Of a stretch of 64,000 nt of DNA, positions 24,613 through 33,481 are shown piece by piece. This DNA is from Nevskia sp964451925 (GTDB taxonomy: Bacteria; Pseudomonadota; Gammaproteobacteria; Nevskiales; Nevskiaceae): NCBI GenBank assembly GCA_964451925.1, contig CAYVKA010000012.1, positions 1-64,000 of the forward strand. Direction: 5' to 3'. The translations under genes were made by a program, and so were the position numbers. The notes under the pieces are model-generated. The model was not told the DNA's origin, did not search any database, and saw only the letters and a program-made list of their open reading frames with translations. How positions within the stretch are numbered: the first letter of the stretch is position 1; each line of letters begins with the position of its first letter.

Positions 24613-25800
24613 CTAGCTTCCTAAATCTCGCTCCGAGTCTGCCTTCATCTGACGCTCCTGAGCCGCCCCCAGTTGCATCGCTATCCTCTGCGCCTGCGTC
24701 GGCTGCGGCCGGACACCTGCCGCGAACGTACGGAGCTGTCCGGCGGCGCGGAGGAGTGTCGTGCCGGCCTTGGGCCGGGCTCGTCCGGCCTCCGTTTCCA
24801 GTTTCGCGGCGCGCTTCTTGGCATCCGCCGCCACGCGGCCGGCGTTCGTGGCGCGCGCTGACTCCCAGGGTTTGGCCGGGGCGGAACGTGGCCCCTCGGC
24901 GGCCACCCGCCGGACCGCCTCGGTGTCGGTCCGCATGCGCAAACCCGCAGCCTTGGTTTCGAGTAGCGAAGCCTTCTCGCGGTCGCCACGGGCGGAAGCT
25001 AACGCGGCATCCGACAGCAGCCGCTGCCGCCGCGCTGCCAGGCCGCGTCGCACCTGCTCGCGGGTCCAGCGGGCTGGCGGTGGTGCGCCGTGCCGCACGT
25101 AACCCCGCGACCGCGCCGGTGCCTTGCCGCGCTCCCAGGCTCGGCTTGCATCGATCTCGATACCATGCCGTCGTGCCGTCTCCGCAAACTGCTCGCGCCA
25201 TGCCTGGACCTCGGCCACGCCGGTGTGCAGGCGCCGGCCTTCACCGTTCTGCAGGTTCAGGATGACGTGCACGTGCGGCTGCCGGGTGTCGTCGTGCCGA
25301 ACAAACCAATACTCGTGCCCGTCCTTGCCGAAGCGCTCGGCCAGAAAGTCCCGCCCTGCCTCGGACAGTTTCTCCGGCTTGGCCGCGGCGCCGGCGTCGA
25401 GCACGAAATGCGCCGTCACCCGGCGCTTGCGCTTCACCTCCTCGCCGGGTTCTTCCATGCTCACGCCGGCGCCTTCGGCCCACTGCCGCACGCGGCGCCG
25501 GATCGCGGCAGGTTCGTCGACAACGTTGCCGGCCTCGTCCTCCAGCACGAGCTTGCCGTGGCGGCGGATGTAGTGCGCATGGCTGATGATCTTGTGGCCG
25601 CCGTGGCCGTAACGGGTGATCTTGAGGATGGCCTGGGGCCGCCGCTGCGCGATGCGGAGGCTACGCGCCAACGCGGCCGTTCCGGTCACACCGCCGGGCC
25701 GGCGGTAGCTCTTGCCGGCGCCGATGAGGCGTCCGGTCTTAGCCCTGCGCCCGTGCGGTTGGTCGCGTAACAGGCCGTCGTCGTCGCGTTCCTCAGCCAC
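24613..25800 (-). CDS. Conjugative relaxase
   Basis: 395 aa. The N-terminal 200 residues are the nickase domain: ILKITRYGHGGHKIISHAHY near the start, and the metal triad motif QPHVHVIL (about 174). The rest is helical and Arg/Ala-rich, without a primase or helicase domain, so it resembles the shorter MOBP-type enzymes. Its start overlaps the stop of the MobC-like gene by 8 bp. It should nick oriT and lead single-stranded DNA into the TraG/Trb channel. Confidence 0.85.
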   Translation of the reverse strand: MAEERDDDGLLRDQPHGRRAKTGRLIGAGKSYRRPGGVTGTAALARSLRIAQRRPQAILKITRYGHGGHKIISHAHYIRRHGKLVLEDEAGNVVDEPAAIRRRVRQWAEGAGVSMEEPGEEVKRKRRVTAHFVLDAGAAAKPEKLSEAGRDFLAERFGKDGHEYWFVRHDDTRQPHVHVILNLQNGEGRRLHTGVAEVQAWREQFAETARRHGIEIDASRAWERGKAPARSRGYVRHGAPPPARWTREQVRRGLAARRQRLLSDAALASARGDREKASLLETKAAGLRMRTDTEAVRRVAAEGPRSAPAKPWESARATNAGRVAADAKKRAAKLETEAGRARPKAGTTLLRAAGQLRTFAAGVRPQPTQAQRIAMQLGAAQERQMKADSERDLGS

Positions 25801-26377
25801 GTCCGTACTCCGGCACGATGCGGTTGCGCGCCATCGCCACCAGGCCGCGCCAGCGGTCCTCGCTGCGCATCACAGCCTCGTTCAGCTGGGCGATGTTCCG
25901 TTCCAGTTGCACCAAGGTCGTGCGGTCGCTGGTTAGTTGGTTCAAGCGGCGCGCGATCTGGTTGAGGTTGATGCCGGCTTGGCGCAGCTGCCGCGCGACT
26001 TCCAGGGCGGCCAGCTGTTCGCGATCGAGCAGGTGCACGCCGCCCGTGACGAGTTCGCGCAGGGCCTTGCGGGCTAGGCGGGAGCGGTTGATGCCGGTGC
26101 GCTTGGCGAGGGCGTGCAGGGCATTCAGTTCCTCGGTCGTCAGGCGCAGGCGAAACGTCTCGGAGCGCTTGGCGCGGCGGGGGGCGGGCCTCGCTTTGCC
26201 GTCTCGGGGCGGAGCCCCGGCGGGCGCGCGGGAACCGCGCGCGGGCGCCGCGGAGTGCGGAGCACTCCCAGCAAAATGTCCCACATTTTGCGAATCGGCG
26301 CCTTCACGCTTTTCCCCGCTTTTGGCCCGCCCCTCCCGCAGGGGGCCGTTGGCCTTGCCGCCGCCCGGCGCTACCAT
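25793..26377 (-). CDS. MobC-like relaxosome protein
   Basis: 194 aa from the ATG at 26377 (GGGGG upstream; a GTG at 26392 is also open). The N-terminal 70 residues are disordered and rich in Ala/Pro/Arg. The RHH-like part (RSETFRLRLTTEELNALHAL, then RLARKALREL) is followed by the classical MobC segment RQLRQAGINLNQIARRLNQL. MobC proteins bind oriT and open it for the relaxase encoded next. Confidence 0.85.
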   Translation of the reverse strand: MVAPGGGKANGPLREGRAKSGEKREGADSQNVGHFAGSAPHSAAPARGSRAPAGAPPRDGKARPAPRRAKRSETFRLRLTTEELNALHALAKRTGINRSRLARKALRELVTGGVHLLDREQLAALEVARQLRQAGINLNQIARRLNQLTSDRTTLVQLERNIAQLNEAVMRSEDRWRGLVAMARNRIVPEYGRG

Positions 26378-26406
26378 CGCCGCCCCCAGCACAAGGAGCG
26401 TGCCCC

Positions 26407-26640
26407 ATGCCCAAGTCCATTCTGCTCGAAAAGCCCAAGACCGCCCAGTTCCATTGCCGCATCGGCGAGGAGCTGAACACCCGCCTCAAAGTTCTGCAGC
26501 AACGTCTCAAGAAGCTCGGCGGCGGCGCGGTATTCCCCATCGACCAGATCGTCGAGGACGCGCTGGAGCGCGCCGCGAAGCTGGCCGAGGCCGAGCTTGA
26601 CCGCCGCGAGGGGCACTCCGGAAACGGTTCGCCGGCCTGA
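26407..26640 (+). CDS. Small RHH-like protein divergent from mobC
   Basis: 77 aa. A strand-like start (KTAQFHCRIGEEL) and two helices (NTRLKVLQQRLKKLG, IDQIVEDALERAAKL) suggest a TraK/ParG-like DNA-binding protein. It lies back-to-back with the MobC-like gene, with under 40 bp between starts, and may control the mobilisation operon or help shape oriT. Confidence 0.6.
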   Translation: MPKSILLEKPKTAQFHCRIGEELNTRLKVLQQRLKKLGGGAVFPIDQIVEDALERAAKLAEAELDRREGHSGNGSPA

Positions 26641-26760
26641 GCAGGGCGGAGAAAGCAAAAAGCAGGTTGTCCGGTGCGGGGGATAATCCCTCGCTCGCTT
26701 TTGCTCTGCGCTTCCCGAGCTGGTGATGCGAGGGCTACCGGCTGAGCATTGCGTCCGCCG
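26641..26760. other. Possible oriT region
   Basis: The only sizeable intergenic gap beside the relaxosome genes. It holds imperfect inverted arms AGCAAAAAGC (about 26654) and GCTTTTGCT (about 26697) around GGGGGATAATCCCTCG. The placement and arms fit an oriT, but I cannot match a known nic consensus. Confidence 0.3.
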
Positions 26761-26819
26761 TGCCGCTGCGGCCGCGTTTCGCGGCGGAACCCGCCGCTTC
26801 CGAGCGCGCTGCTGCGCGC

Positions 26820-27308
26820 TCATGGCTGTGGCTCCGCGAGCAGCAGGTACCGCCTCCAGATCCGAACGGCGTAGCTTCGGTTGAGGGCAGGGGTGTGCGA
26901 GTGGTAGTCGCCCACGCCGGCCCAATAGGTCCGCGGATCGGCATCTATGATTCCCCAGCTCCGGTGCGCCGCCAGCTGCTCGGCCAAGATCCAGGCCCCG
27001 GCGGTAATGTTGGCGCAGCTGTTGTAGACCAGGGCCTTGGCCGTGTATCCCCGCGCTCCCAGCTTCGACAGCCAGCGCGAGTTGATCTGCATCGCGCCGT
27101 AGTCGAACGAGCCGTCGCGATTGTAGTGCCAGTAGCCGGCCTGGCCGCCCTCCTGCCGGCGAATCGCCGACAGCAGCAGCGGTGGCAGTGAATAGCGCCT
27201 GGCTGCCGCCTCCAAGCACTGCTGCTCGTCCGCGGGTAGCCGCGCCGCAGCGTTGGCGGTGGCTGGAATCAACAGCGCGAATGCAATCGACAGTCCGTGT
27301 CTGAGCAT
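26820..27308 (-). CDS. VirB1/TrbN-like lytic transglycosylase
   Basis: 162 aa. A signal peptide (1-21, ending ATANAA) is followed by an SLT-type transglycosylase domain. The catalytic Glu is in IRRQEGG (about 52), with the family marks YGAMQINSRW and YNSCANITAGAWIL. It opens the peptidoglycan for the conjugation channel. It is divergent from the trb operon. Confidence 0.9.
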   Translation of the reverse strand: MLRHGLSIAFALLIPATANAAARLPADEQQCLEAAARRYSLPPLLLSAIRRQEGGQAGYWHYNRDGSFDYGAMQINSRWLSKLGARGYTAKALVYNSCANITAGAWILAEQLAAHRSWGIIDADPRTYWAGVGDYHSHTPALNRSYAVRIWRRYLLLAEPQP

Positions 27309-27380
27309 GGCATGGCTCCGTGTTGGCCTGCCGGATTCGGTACCGGATGCGCCGCAGTGGTCAACGCGAGCCCGGGCGAG

Positions 27381-27412
27381 GAGTTGCTACTTGTCAGTAC
27401 GCATTGACTGAC
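27381..27412 (+). promoter_or_regulatory. Control region of the trb operon
   Basis: GAGTTGCTACTT (27381-27392) is followed directly by the inverted repeat GTCAGT/ACTGAC (27393-27398/27407-27412). The same 12-mer occurs once more at 44233-44244, upstream of another element gene. A shared regulator of transfer genes is an inference. Confidence 0.4.
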
Positions 27413-27500
27413 GGGACCTTGCATCCTCTGGAGTTCGCGTACCGGGCAGCCCTAGATTTGGGCCGTCGGCAGGCAGCCGGCGGTTCGGAGAACAAGGGCC

Positions 27501-27803
27501 ATGAAGCCAAGGAAGGCTCAAGCAGAGGTGATGTTGTGGATGACGGTCGCGATCGGGCTGCTCCCCGTCCTGGCGCACGCCCAAGATATCGCGCCGATCA
27601 GCAGCACGATGACCGCCATCCACAGCTTTCTTCAGAGCACCGCGATCCGGACGCTGGCTGCCATCGCGGTCATCGCTCTGGGCATCCTGGCGATGATGGG
27701 CCGGATGCGCTGGGCCTGGGCCGGGTCGATCATCGGCGGCATCGTCCTGATCTTCGGCGCCGACCAGTTCGTCAGCTTCTTCACCACCTCGGCCGGAGGC
27801 TGA
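27501..27803 (+). CDS. trbC: TrbC/VirB2 major pilin
   Basis: 100 aa with a leader (about 1-28, ending VLAHA) and two hydrophobic helices (50-72, 74-95) as in TrbC/VirB2 pilins. A start at 27531 is also possible, and would give a shorter leader. It begins the trb operon and is followed by trbD after 1 bp. The product is processed and polymerised into the conjugative pilus. Confidence 0.85.
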   Translation: MKPRKAQAEVMLWMTVAIGLLPVLAHAQDIAPISSTMTAIHSFLQSTAIRTLAAIAVIALGILAMMGRMRWAWAGSIIGGIVLIFGADQFVSFFTTSAGG

Positions 27804-27804
27804 G

Positions 27805-28098
27805 GTGGACGTCCAGCGCACCGAGCGCGACGGCCTGGTGATCGGCATGACCCGGCCGCTGCTGGTATGGGGCGTGACGTTCTCGTACTTCGTCGTGCAG
27901 GGCATGTCGGTGACGGTCCTGTTCCTGATGGGGAACAACCTCCTGTACCTGCTGTGCATCGCGCCGCTGCACTTGGTCGGCGTGCTGCTGTGCAAGTGGG
28001 ACGCACGCTTCTTCGACATCCTGTTCCGCGTGGCGCAGCGGGTGCGGCCGGTGCGCAATCGCCCACTCTATCGTTGCAACGTCTACCTGCCGTATTGA
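27805..28098 (+). CDS. trbD: TrbD/VirB3
   Basis: 97 aa, GTG start immediately after trbC. It contains two adjacent membrane helices (about 18-65) and the short cytoplasmic C-terminus typical of VirB3, ending in RPLYRCNVYLPY. It sits between pilin and ATPase genes, the fixed order in trb operons, and helps couple the VirB4-type ATPase to the inner-membrane complex. Confidence 0.85.
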   Translation: MDVQRTERDGLVIGMTRPLLVWGVTFSYFVVQGMSVTVLFLMGNNLLYLLCIAPLHLVGVLLCKWDARFFDILFRVAQRVRPVRNRPLYRCNVYLPY

Positions 28099-28104
28099 GG
28101 CGCC

Positions 28105-30552
28105 ATGAGCCGTTTGCCCGCCATGTTGAAGCCCGCCGCGAGCTGCACTCCGGCGGCGCGGCTGGCGGCGAGGGAAGCCAGCAGCGCTCAGCATGTCCCT
28201 TACGTCGTCCACGCCGATCCCTGGACCTTGCAGACGCGCAGCGGCGACCTGGTGCAGATCCTGCGCCTGGAGGGCAAGTCGTTCGAGACCGAGGACGCCG
28301 CAGAGCTGGACCGGCTCAAGGAGACCCGCAACACGCTGCTGCGCGCACTGGGCGGCGGCGACTATGCCCTGTGGCAGCACATCGTGCGCAGGCGCGTCCA
28401 GCCGATGGTGGAGGGCAGGGTGCCGAACGGCTTCGCCGGCGACCTGGACGCCAAGTGGTTCCGGCGCCTCGGCGAGCGCAGGCTTTACGTCAACGACCTG
28501 TACCTGAGCCTGGTCCGGCGCGCTCCGGCCGGGAGTTCGGGTCTGGGCCTGCGCCTGTCGCGTGCGCTTTCGCCGAAGCGGGACCGCGAGCTTGGCGGAC
28601 ACGAGCACCTGCGGGTGCTGCGCGAGCTGCAGCGCCAGGCCGAGAACCTGGAGGCCAAGCTGGCGCCGTACGGTGCGCGGCGCCTCGGCCTGGTCGAGGC
28701 CGGGGCCGCCACCTGGTCCGAGCCGCTGCGGTTCATTCACCATCTGCTGACCGGCCGGGACCGCCCGGTCGCGTTGCCGCGCGCCGCGCTCGACGGTTAC
28801 TTGGGGGTCATGGTGCCGCCGTTGCCCCTGGATGCCTACCTGCCTGGATCGACCGACTCCTTAGGCAGCGAGGCGTTCGAGATGCGCGGGCCGGGCTGGT
28901 CGCGCTTCGGGGCGGTGCTGGCGATCAAGGATTACTCCGCGCAGACCTGGGCCGGCATGCTCGACGCGCTGTTCACGCTGCCGTGCGAGGCCATCGTCAC
29001 GCAGTCCTTCGCCTTCATCGGCCGCGGCACCGCGCTGGAAGCCCTGGCGCGCCAGGCCCGCATCATGGAGAACATCGAGGACCCAGCCCTGTCGCAGATC
29101 GACGAGATCGAGCAGGCCCGGGACGACCTGGCCTCCGGTCGCCTGGCCTACGGCAGCCACCATTTCTCGGTCGTGCCGATCGTCGAGGACCTCGCCGACC
29201 TGGACCGCGCCTGCAACGAGGTCGACAAGCGGCTGACCGACCTGGGGCTGATCACGGTGCGCGAGACCGGCGGGGCGATGGAGCTGGCCTGCTGGGCCCA
29301 GCTCCCGGCCAACTTCGGCTACGTCGCCCGCCCGGCGCCGATCTCCAGCACCAACTTCGCCGGCTTCGCCTCCTTCCACAACTACGCCTACGGCAAGCCG
29401 GCCGGCAACCACTGGGGGCCGGCCGTCACCATCCTGGAGACGGTCAGCGGCACGCCGTACTTCTTCAACTTCCACGACGGCGACAACGGCAACACCATCG
29501 TCGTCGGCGCCAGCGGCAGCGGCAAGACCGCGCTGATGACCTTCCTGCTCAGCCAGGTGTTGCGCACCGGCGCGCGGATTATCTATTTCGACAAGGACCG
29601 GGGTGCCGATCTCTTCATCCGCGCAGTGGGCGGCCGCTACAGCGTGGTGCGGCAGGGCCGGCCCACGGGCTTCAATCCTCTGCAGCTGCCGGATTCCCCG
29701 GCGTCGCGCGCCACGCTCGCCACCTGGCTGTCGGCGCTGCTGACCGCCCGCGGCGAGACCCTGTCGGCGCAGGAAGCCCAGCTGCTGCGGAAGGCCATCG
29801 ACGACACTTACCGGCTGCCGCCGGCGGAGCGCCGCCTGGGCGTCATCGCCGCCTTCATTCCGCGGATCAGCGCCGGCGGCCTGATGGAACGCATCCAGCC
29901 CTGGCACGGCGAGGGCCAGTACGCCTGGCTGTTCGACAACGAGCAGGACCGGCTGGCCCTGGACCAGCCGGTGATGGGCTTCGACCTGACCGAGGTCTAC
30001 AACGATCCCGTCATCCGCGTGCCGGCGCTTTATTACATGCTGCAGCGGGTGGACGGCGTGCTGGCCGAAGGCCGGCCGACCGTCATCGTCGTCGACGAAG
30101 GCTGGGCCGCGGTCGGCGACCGCGTCATGGCGCCCTTGATCGAGAACTGGGAGCGCACCATCCGCAAGCGCGGAGGCCTGGTGCTGTTCGCATCCCAGTC
30201 GCCCGAGTCGATCACGGACAGCCCCGTCGGCGGGGTCGTCGTCAGCCAGTCGCCGACGCAGATCTTCATGCCCAATCCCAACAGCCGCCGCGAGGCCTTC
30301 GCCGGCTACAACCTGTCGCAGCGCGAGCTGGATCTGATCCTGACCCTGGACAAGGAAAGCCGCTCCTTCCTGGTCAAGCATGGCCGGCACAGCGTCATCT
30401 GCCGCCTCGACCTCGGCGGCCTGACCGACGAGATCGCCATCCTCTCCGGCCGCACCAACACCGTCGAGCTGCTGGACAAGATCCTGGCCGAGGTCGGCGA
30501 AGACCCCGCGGCGTGGATGCCCGAGTTTCAACGTAGGAGGAAGTCGCTATGA
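28105..30552 (+). CDS. trbE: TrbE/VirB4 secretion ATPase
   Basis: 815 aa, the full length for TrbE. Walker A GASGSGKT lies at 468-475, Walker B VIVVDEGW near 665 and a following motif KRGGLVLFASQSP. It energises pilus assembly and substrate transfer at the inner membrane. The final codons overlap trbJ (ATGA-type overlap at 30549), showing tight translational coupling. Confidence 0.95.
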   Translation: MSRLPAMLKPAASCTPAARLAAREASSAQHVPYVVHADPWTLQTRSGDLVQILRLEGKSFETEDAAELDRLKETRNTLLRALGGGDYALWQHIVRRRVQPMVEGRVPNGFAGDLDAKWFRRLGERRLYVNDLYLSLVRRAPAGSSGLGLRLSRALSPKRDRELGGHEHLRVLRELQRQAENLEAKLAPYGARRLGLVEAGAATWSEPLRFIHHLLTGRDRPVALPRAALDGYLGVMVPPLPLDAYLPGSTDSLGSEAFEMRGPGWSRFGAVLAIKDYSAQTWAGMLDALFTLPCEAIVTQSFAFIGRGTALEALARQARIMENIEDPALSQIDEIEQARDDLASGRLAYGSHHFSVVPIVEDLADLDRACNEVDKRLTDLGLITVRETGGAMELACWAQLPANFGYVARPAPISSTNFAGFASFHNYAYGKPAGNHWGPAVTILETVSGTPYFFNFHDGDNGNTIVVGASGSGKTALMTFLLSQVLRTGARIIYFDKDRGADLFIRAVGGRYSVVRQGRPTGFNPLQLPDSPASRATLATWLSALLTARGETLSAQEAQLLRKAIDDTYRLPPAERRLGVIAAFIPRISAGGLMERIQPWHGEGQYAWLFDNEQDRLALDQPVMGFDLTEVYNDPVIRVPALYYMLQRVDGVLAEGRPTVIVVDEGWAAVGDRVMAPLIENWERTIRKRGGLVLFASQSPESITDSPVGGVVVSQSPTQIFMPNPNSRREAFAGYNLSQRELDLILTLDKESRSFLVKHGRHSVICRLDLGGLTDEIAILSGRTNTVELLDKILAEVGEDPAAWMPEFQRRRKSL

Positions 30553-31262
30553 ACATGAAACGTGCCGTGCTCTCCCTCGTCCTGGCCGGCGCGCTCGCCG
30601 CCGCCGTGCCGGCCCGCGCCGACTACCCGGTGATCGACATCGCCAACCTGGCCCAGGCGCTGGAGTCCTACATGCAGCTCAGCGCCCAGCTGCGGCAGCT
30701 GGAGCAGCAGCTGACCCAGGCCCAGCAGCAGTACCAGTCGCTGACCGGGGGCCGCGGCATGGGCGCGCTGTTCAACTCCGGCACCGAGCAGTCCATGCGC
30801 CTCTACGCGCCGGGCACCTGGCAGCAGTCCCTGCAGGTGCTGCAGCAGGGCGGCCTGCCGGGCAATGCCGCGGACGTGTCCCGCGCGGCGCAGAGCTTCG
30901 CCCAGTCCCAAGGCATTACCCAGACCGGCGCGCAGGTCTTCCCCGGCAACGCCGTTAACGCCCAGGCCTACAGCGCCAGCACCGGTGCTACCGCGGCGGC
31001 GGCGGGCCTGAGCCAGGCCGTCTACGACCAGACCCAGGCGCGCATGCAGCGGGTGCAGCAGTACCTCAGCCAGATCAATTCCACGCAGGACCTGAAGGCC
31101 GCGATCGACCTCAATGCCCGTCTGCTGGCCGAGGTCAACGAAGCGTTGACGCAGATGATCCAACTGCAGGCGGCCCAGGCGCAGGTCCAGGGCGGCAGCA
31201 GTGCTGCCATGCTGCGCGGCAAGGCGCAGGAGGCGGCCTTCGTGCCGTACCAGGTCCAATGA
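30549..31262 (+). CDS. trbJ: TrbJ/VirB5-like minor pilin protein
   Basis: 237 aa. A signal peptide (1-23, PARA|DYPV) is followed by a Gln-rich coiled coil (LSAQLRQLEQQLTQAQQQYQ) and a helical C-terminus, as in TrbJ. GGAGGAAG precedes the ATG inside trbE. The protein is periplasmic and thought to sit at the pilus tip. Confidence 0.9.
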   Translation: MNMKRAVLSLVLAGALAAAVPARADYPVIDIANLAQALESYMQLSAQLRQLEQQLTQAQQQYQSLTGGRGMGALFNSGTEQSMRLYAPGTWQQSLQVLQQGGLPGNAADVSRAAQSFAQSQGITQTGAQVFPGNAVNAQAYSASTGATAAAAGLSQAVYDQTQARMQRVQQYLSQINSTQDLKAAIDLNARLLAEVNEALTQMIQLQAAQAQVQGGSSAAMLRGKAQEAAFVPYQVQ

Positions 31263-31393
31263 AGCGGGCGGCCGCGGCGCTGCTGCTGGCGCTCCTGGGC
31301 GGCTGCGCCCATCAAGACCTGAAGCCGCCGTGCTCGCACCCGGCGGCCCTGCTGGGGCTCGGCGGCTGCGGGCCGCTGCATCCGGTGCAATAA
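31259..31393 (+). CDS. Small lipoprotein, TrbK-like
   Basis: 44 aa. The ATG overlaps the last codons of trbJ. A lipobox LLGGC makes Cys16 the lipidation site, leaving a mature peptide of 29 residues with two more Cys. In IncP plasmids trbK, an entry-exclusion lipoprotein, occupies exactly this position after trbJ. Identity as an exclusion factor is inferred from position and lipidation. Confidence 0.65.
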   Translation: MKRAAAALLLALLGGCAHQDLKPPCSHPAALLGLGGCGPLHPVQ

Positions 31394-31408
31394 GTCGTAG
31401 GAGGTGGT

Positions 31409-31846
31409 ATGGCAAGGATGCCGATATCTGTTATGGCGCTGGTGGCCGTGTCGCTGCTTGCGGCCTGCCAGCGGCACAGCTCGTCGCAGGACTCGCTCAA
31501 GCAGGCGCTCGACGCCGCCCAGGCGCAATCGGCGCAGCAGGCCACTACCGACCCGGCGCGCCATGCCCATCCCGACGATCCGAATCCGCTGCGGCGCAAA
31601 CTCGGCGACCTGGAAATCCGCGAGCTGTTCTTCGGGCCGACGCAGACGCGGGGCGACTGGATGGCCTACCTCCCGTGCTCGCAGAACTACTTCGGCATGC
31701 CGGTCGCCGGCCCGAACCGCATCTACCTGAAGCGCTGTCCTGCCCTGGAGCAATACCTGCTCGGCAAGGCGCGCGGCGCCGGCTTTGCCGACGCCGCCCT
31801 CAAGGACGTGCTGGACCCCCGCGTCAGCGGCGCCCAGCGGCCATGA
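31409..31846 (+). CDS. Conjugation-associated lipoprotein
   Basis: 145 aa with GGAGG before the ATG. The signal ends in the lipobox LLAAC (Cys20). A charged linker precedes a compact domain containing two Cys (LPCSQ, KRCPAL). It lies between the trbK-like gene and trbL, which it overlaps by ATGA. No standard Trb name applies with confidence. Confidence 0.75.
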   Translation: MARMPISVMALVAVSLLAACQRHSSSQDSLKQALDAAQAQSAQQATTDPARHAHPDDPNPLRRKLGDLEIRELFFGPTQTRGDWMAYLPCSQNYFGMPVAGPNRIYLKRCPALEQYLLGKARGAGFADAALKDVLDPRVSGAQRP

Positions 31847-32793
31847 GCACGGTCTTCACCGACTTCCTCAACAACGTCGACCTGGCGGTCAACGGCTTTT
31901 TAATCGCCGGCTACGACCGCGTGCGCGACGCCGTCACCACGCCGCTGCGGCTGTGCCTGAGCGTCTTCATCGCGGTGTACGGCCTGCTGCTGCTGACCGG
32001 CTATGCCACGATGTCGGTGCGCGGCGCGTTCGGCCGGCTCACGATTTTGCTGTTCGTGTACGTGCTGGCGACCAATGCCGACTTTTACACCACCTACATA
32101 GAGCAGCTGTTCGTGCAGGCGCCGGCCTCGATCGGCAACATCCTGGTGGGCGGCGGCGGCACCGGCAGCCAGAACTCGGCCATGGACCAGTTCTACACCA
32201 CCGGCATGGACGCCGGCGACAAGCTGTGGAGCCGCGGCAACCTCTATACCTTGAGCCCGCTGTTCGCGGCGGTGGTGGTCTACGCCATCACCCTGGGCGT
32301 CGCCGCCTATGCCGCCTTCCTGCTGGCCCTGGCCAAGATCGCGCTGGCGGTGCTGCTGATCCTGACGCCGCTGTTCGCGCTGTGCTACCTCTACGGGCAC
32401 ACGCGGCGGTTGTTCGAGGGCTGGCTCAGCCAGGTCATCCATTACGCTGTCGTGCCGATTCTGGTCTACGGTGTGCTGGCCCTGATCCTGGCCATCGCCC
32501 AGGCGCAGTTGCAGCAGATCGACGCCAACGCCGAGACCGCCACCTTTCCCCAGGTGCTGGAGCTGGCCCTGGCCGGCCTAGTCGCCATCCTGCTGCTGTC
32601 GCAGATCGTCGGCGTCGCCGGCGCCATCGCCGGCGGCATCTCGCTCACCACGATGGGAGTGTTCCGCGACTCCGTCGGCCGCGGCCGTGCCTACGGCGCG
32701 CTGGCCGGTCGTCGTGCCTTGCAGTGGGCCCGCTACATGGGCCGGGGACCGCAGTGGACGCGCCGTCCGGGAGGCGGTCGTGACCGTCGATAA
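31843..32793 (+). CDS. trbL: TrbL/VirB6
   Basis: 316 aa from the ATG at 31843; the frame extends far upstream only as a shadow of other genes. At least five membrane helices (about 37-56, 64-80, 145-190, 205-235, 245-285) and a Gly-rich periplasmic loop match TrbL/VirB6, the polytopic inner-membrane core of the channel. It is shorter than classical TrbL, as is common in Tn4371-type systems. Confidence 0.85.
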   Translation: MSTVFTDFLNNVDLAVNGFLIAGYDRVRDAVTTPLRLCLSVFIAVYGLLLLTGYATMSVRGAFGRLTILLFVYVLATNADFYTTYIEQLFVQAPASIGNILVGGGGTGSQNSAMDQFYTTGMDAGDKLWSRGNLYTLSPLFAAVVVYAITLGVAAYAAFLLALAKIALAVLLILTPLFALCYLYGHTRRLFEGWLSQVIHYAVVPILVYGVLALILAIAQAQLQQIDANAETATFPQVLELALAGLVAILLLSQIVGVAGAIAGGISLTTMGVFRDSVGRGRAYGALAGRRALQWARYMGRGPQWTRRPGGGRDRR

Positions 32794-33481
32794 GGAGCCG
32801 CCGGTGCTGGACCGGGACGCGTACTTTGCCGAGGCGGAGTCGTTCTATGAGGAGGGCTATCGCCGTATCAAGGCTTCGCGTGATCGCGCCTGGATCGTGG
32901 CGGCAGCTGCGTCCGCGCTGGCGGGCCTCGGGATGCTCGCGGTGGCGTTCCTTGCCCCGCTGAAGCGAACCGACGTGGTTCCGGTGGTCGTCGACCGGAG
33001 CACCGGCGAGGCCCATATCGAAACGCAGCTGACGAGCCAGACCATAAGCCAGCAGGAGGCGGTGCGCAAGGCGGATCTGGCGAGCTACGTCATCGCCCGG
33101 GAATCTTTCGACCGGGCCCTCGTCAACCAGTTCTACGGCACGGTGCAGGGCCGCTCCACCGAGGCGGTGCTGAAGCCCTGGCTGGCGCAGTTCCAGAGCG
33201 GAGCGCCGGATTCGATCTACGTCCGCTACCGCGACGCCACCCGCAACGTCGAAGTGCGCGGCGTCGTGCTGCTGAGCGACGGCGTCGGCCAAGTGCATTT
33301 CAACGCCACCTTGATCCGGCAAAACGCGGCGCCGGTCAGCGAGGACTTCATCGCCACGGTGGAATTCCGCTACTCGGCCGAGGGCATGGGCTTCGCCCAG
33401 CGCCTGCGCAACCCGCTCGGCTTCGTCGTCACCGCCTACCGCGTCGACCAGGAATCCCTGTCCAAGGAGGGACGCCCATGA
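32780..33481 (+). CDS. trbF: TrbF/VirB8
   Basis: 233 aa from a GTG at 32780, overlapping trbL by 14 bp with GGGAGG upstream. There is a short cytoplasmic N-terminus, one membrane helix (about 40-60) and a periplasmic NTF2-like domain with FYGTVQGR and VRYRDATRNVEV. VirB8-type proteins are assembly scaffolds at the inner membrane. Confidence 0.9.
   Translation: MTVDKEPPVLDRDAYFAEAESFYEEGYRRIKASRDRAWIVAAAASALAGLGMLAVAFLAPLKRTDVVPVVVDRSTGEAHIETQLTSQTISQQEAVRKADLASYVIARESFDRALVNQFYGTVQGRSTEAVLKPWLAQFQSGAPDSIYVRYRDATRNVEVRGVVLLSDGVGQVHFNATLIRQNAAPVSEDFIATVEFRYSAEGMGFAQRLRNPLGFVVTAYRVDQESLSKEGRP

Noticed and set aside
27867..30536. 889-aa ORF overlapping trbE
   Set aside because: It is an Arg/Ala-rich shadow in another frame of trbD and trbE, which carry clear family motifs.
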